Shown here piece by piece: positions 6,649 to 8,066 of a stretch of 8,066 nt of DNA; position 1 is the stretch's first letter, and each line of letters begins with the position of its first letter. This stretch comes from Desulfovibrio sp. (GTDB lineage Bacteria; Desulfobacterota; Desulfovibrionia; Desulfovibrionales; Desulfovibrionaceae): positions 5,768 through 13,833 of the forward strand of contig JAAUYW010000031.1 in assembly GCA_014804915.1 (NCBI GenBank), written 5' to 3'. A program made the translations under genes and the position numbers. Under the pieces are notes generated by a model that searched no databases, was not told the DNA's origin, and saw only the letters and a list, made by a program, of their open reading frames with translations.

Positions 6649-6699
6649 GGCAGCCCGGAATGCCTGGCAGCCATATACGCCAAAGTTTTTACCTGCCAG
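6648..6699 (+). repeat. TGGCAGCC direct repeat with inverted CTGCCAG copy upstream of the last gene
   Basis: TGGCAGCC occurs at 6648-6655 and again at 6665-6672, 17 nt apart start to start. CTGGCAG (6664-6670), overlapping the second copy, has its reverse complement CTGCCAG at 6693-6699, ending 10 nt before the ATG at 6710. The spacing could suit a regulator binding site or a leader hairpin (7-bp stem, 22-nt loop). The words are short and built from bases common in this DNA, so coincidence is a real possibility. No good -35/-10 pair was found nearby. Confidence 0.25.
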
Positions 6700-6709
6700 A
6701 TAATAGCCG

Positions 6710-8066
6710 ATGAAGCATTTACACTGTCTCCCCATTCTTTTTGTCCTGCTCGTCTCCGTCTGCGTGCCAGCGCAGGCTTTTTGCGCTGAGCGACCTGACA
6801 GCCACAATCGCACGCTCAGGGCCGGCGTTTTCAATTTTGCCGGTTATCACGACCGCGACGACAACGGCAATCTCAAGGGCTATGGCATAGATCTACTCGA
6901 TCTGATTTCCGGCTATTCCCATCTCAATTTCGAGCCGGTCGGCTATGATCGCTCCTGGGCCGATATGCTCGAGATGCTCAAAAATGGCGAAATAGACATT
7001 GTCACTTCAGCGCGCAGAACTCCCGAGCGCGAGGAAACATTCGCCTTTTCCATCCCTGTAGGCAGAAATCATACCTTGCTCTCGAAACATGTTTTCAACA
7101 ACAAAATCCAGGCTGGCGATTACAAGACTTACGATGGCATGAAAATCGGCGCTGTGGCAGGCAGCAGTCAAAACAAGTTCATGGAGGATTTCGCAAAAAA
7201 CAGGGGATTCTCCTATACCCTGATTGAATACAATTCCACGAAAGAGCTTGAAGACGCGCTCCGCGACGGCACAGTGGATGCGATTCTGTCCAGCAATTTG
7301 CGCAAGCCGCACAATGAGACTCTTCTCAATATCATCCGGAGCGGCAATTTTTACGCTATCGTGCGCAAGGAAGACCAGGATCTCATCAACGAAATAAATT
7401 ATGCCATCCAGCAGATGAATATCAACGAAGGCGACTGGCAAAACAGCATTTATTATCGCCATTATGGCCCGGATGAATCGGCCCTGCCGCAATTCTCGCG
7501 TCGCGAAAACAGCTTCATAAGCGCGACAGCCTTGAAAGACAAGAAAGTCAGGGCTGTCGCCCGCAAGAATATTCCGCCTTATTCATATGTGGAAAATGGC
7601 GAGCTTAAAGGCATTTTGCCCGATTATTTCAGGGAGGCGATGAAGCTCGCGAAACTGCCTTACGAACTGGTTACTCCGGAAGACCACGCACATTATCAGG
7701 ATCTGGTGAAAAGCGACAGCATTGATGTCGTGCTGGATAAAATTGGCACAGACGCGGAAGCAGGCAGCCCCACAGGCCCGGGGCTGAGCACGGATCCATA
7801 CATGGTTACCGGCCTTGCAATGGTCACGCGCGCCGATCTGCATGACGCGCCCAGGTCTGTGGCGCTGCCGGATGTTCCAAGGCTCAATCTGCGCGCCGAT
7901 CTCTTGAAAGACAAGGAAATCAGGAATTATCCCACTCAGGATGACGCCCTGAATGCCGTGCAGGCTGGAGAAGCTGAAGCTGCATATGTGTTCCCCTATA
8001 CTGCACAAAGATTTATCAACAGCAAGCCTGGCAGCGGCCTCGCCTTTACAATGCTTGACGACAATG
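6710..8066 (+). CDS. Exported protein with two tandem SBP_bac_3-type domains (3' incomplete)
   Basis: The frame runs from ATG 6710 to the window edge without a stop (452 codons seen). An in-frame TAG at 6704-6706 rules out an earlier start. Residues 1-26 form a Sec signal peptide: basic start, hydrophobic LPILFVLLVSVCVP, and AQA or FCA cleavage options; there is no clear lipobox. Domain 1 (about 34-253) resembles family 3 periplasmic binding proteins: RTLRAGVFNFAGYHDRDDNG, GYGIDLLDLI, MLKNGEIDIVTSARRTPERE (Arg107 in the ligand-site motif) and FAFSIPVG. Domain 2 (about 279 onward) repeats the fold: VRAVARKNIPPYSYVENGELKG, LPDYF, DVVLDKIGTD; it lacks the TPER motif. Two fused SBP domains are typical of sensor proteins whose output is GGDEF, GGDEF-EAL or histidine kinase rather than of plain transporters, and the first domain's wording is like that of such diguanylate cyclases. 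The output domain is an inference; it is not in the window. No strong ribosome site is visible. Confidence 0.85.
   Translation, partial: MKHLHCLPILFVLLVSVCVPAQAFCAERPDSHNRTLRAGVFNFAGYHDRDDNGNLKGYGIDLLDLISGYSHLNFEPVGYDRSWADMLEMLKNGEIDIVTSARRTPEREETFAFSIPVGRNHTLLSKHVFNNKIQAGDYKTYDGMKIGAVAGSSQNKFMEDFAKNRGFSYTLIEYNSTKELEDALRDGTVDAILSSNLRKPHNETLLNIIRSGNFYAIVRKEDQDLINEINYAIQQMNINEGDWQNSIYYRHYGPDESALPQFSRRENSFISATALKDKKVRAVARKNIPPYSYVENGELKGILPDYFREAMKLAKLPYELVTPEDHAHYQDLVKSDSIDVVLDKIGTDAEAGSPTGPGLSTDPYMVTGLAMVTRADLHDAPRSVALPDVPRLNLRADLLKDKEIRNYPTQDDALNAVQAGEAEAAYVFPYTAQRFINSKPGSGLAFTMLDDN

Noticed and set aside
6699..6704. GATAAT as a -10 element for the last gene
   Set aside because: It would place the transcript start at the start codon, and no -35 is found 17 nt upstream.
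7007..8008. Minus-strand open frames of 161 and 141 codons in the last kilobase
   Set aside because: The plus strand here encodes a continuous protein with a signal peptide and two SBP domains, so the minus-strand frames are incidental.
1..8066. A DNA-uptake signal sequence linked to comEC, suggested by frequent GCCAGG/CTGGCC words
   Set aside because: The words are short, vary in flanks and follow codon use; no repeated 9-12-mer stood out by eye. A genome-wide k-mer count would be needed to claim more.

Overview
The window reads as an ordinary bacterial chromosomal segment, densely packed on the + strand with no mobile element, CRISPR array, tRNA or rRNA. It holds six recognisable housekeeping-type genes (the first cut by the left edge), one unassigned possible small ORF, and the 5' part of a sensor or substrate-binding gene that runs off the right edge. 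The grouping rnhB - yraN - rsmI - ptsH - ptsI together with smpB, and the moderately GC-rich codon use, fit a Gram-negative, probably a Desulfovibrionaceae-like deltaproteobacterium (Desulfobacterota). That placement is inference from remembered gene order, not a database match.

Layout. 1-270: C-terminal part of ribonuclease HII. 257-661: YraN/UPF0102 nuclease-fold protein. 618-1451: 16S rRNA 2'-O-methyltransferase RsmI. 1448-1753: HPr. 1755-3524: PTS Enzyme I, most likely from a TTG start. 3525-3611: short gap with an inverted repeat. 3612-4061: SmpB. 4072-6489: ComEC/Rec2 DNA-uptake channel. 6490-6709: intergenic region with a 32-codon ORF, two adjacent stem-loops ending in a T-run (probable terminator) and a small repeat cluster. 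6710-8066: exported protein with two successive SBP_bac_3-type domains, 3' incomplete.

The first five genes overlap by 14, 44 and 4 nt or are separated by 1 nt, so they are almost certainly one translationally coupled transcript. smpB and comEC (10 nt apart) may continue it or form a second unit. Functionally the cluster mixes nucleic-acid maintenance (RNase HII, YraN, ComEC), ribosome modification and rescue (RsmI, SmpB) and the two general phosphocarriers of the PTS (Enzyme I, HPr). No sugar-specific Enzyme II is present in the window, so the sugar or regulatory target of the phosphorelay cannot be read here. The last gene begins a new unit after the terminator; its double periplasmic-binding architecture suggests a ligand-sensing signalling protein (diguanylate cyclase or sensor kinase type), but the output domain lies outside.

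I found no convincing undescribed system. The most useful second looks are the 6490-6709 intergenic region, the truncated double-SBP gene, the Enzyme I TTG start, and the PTS phosphocarriers within a housekeeping operon.
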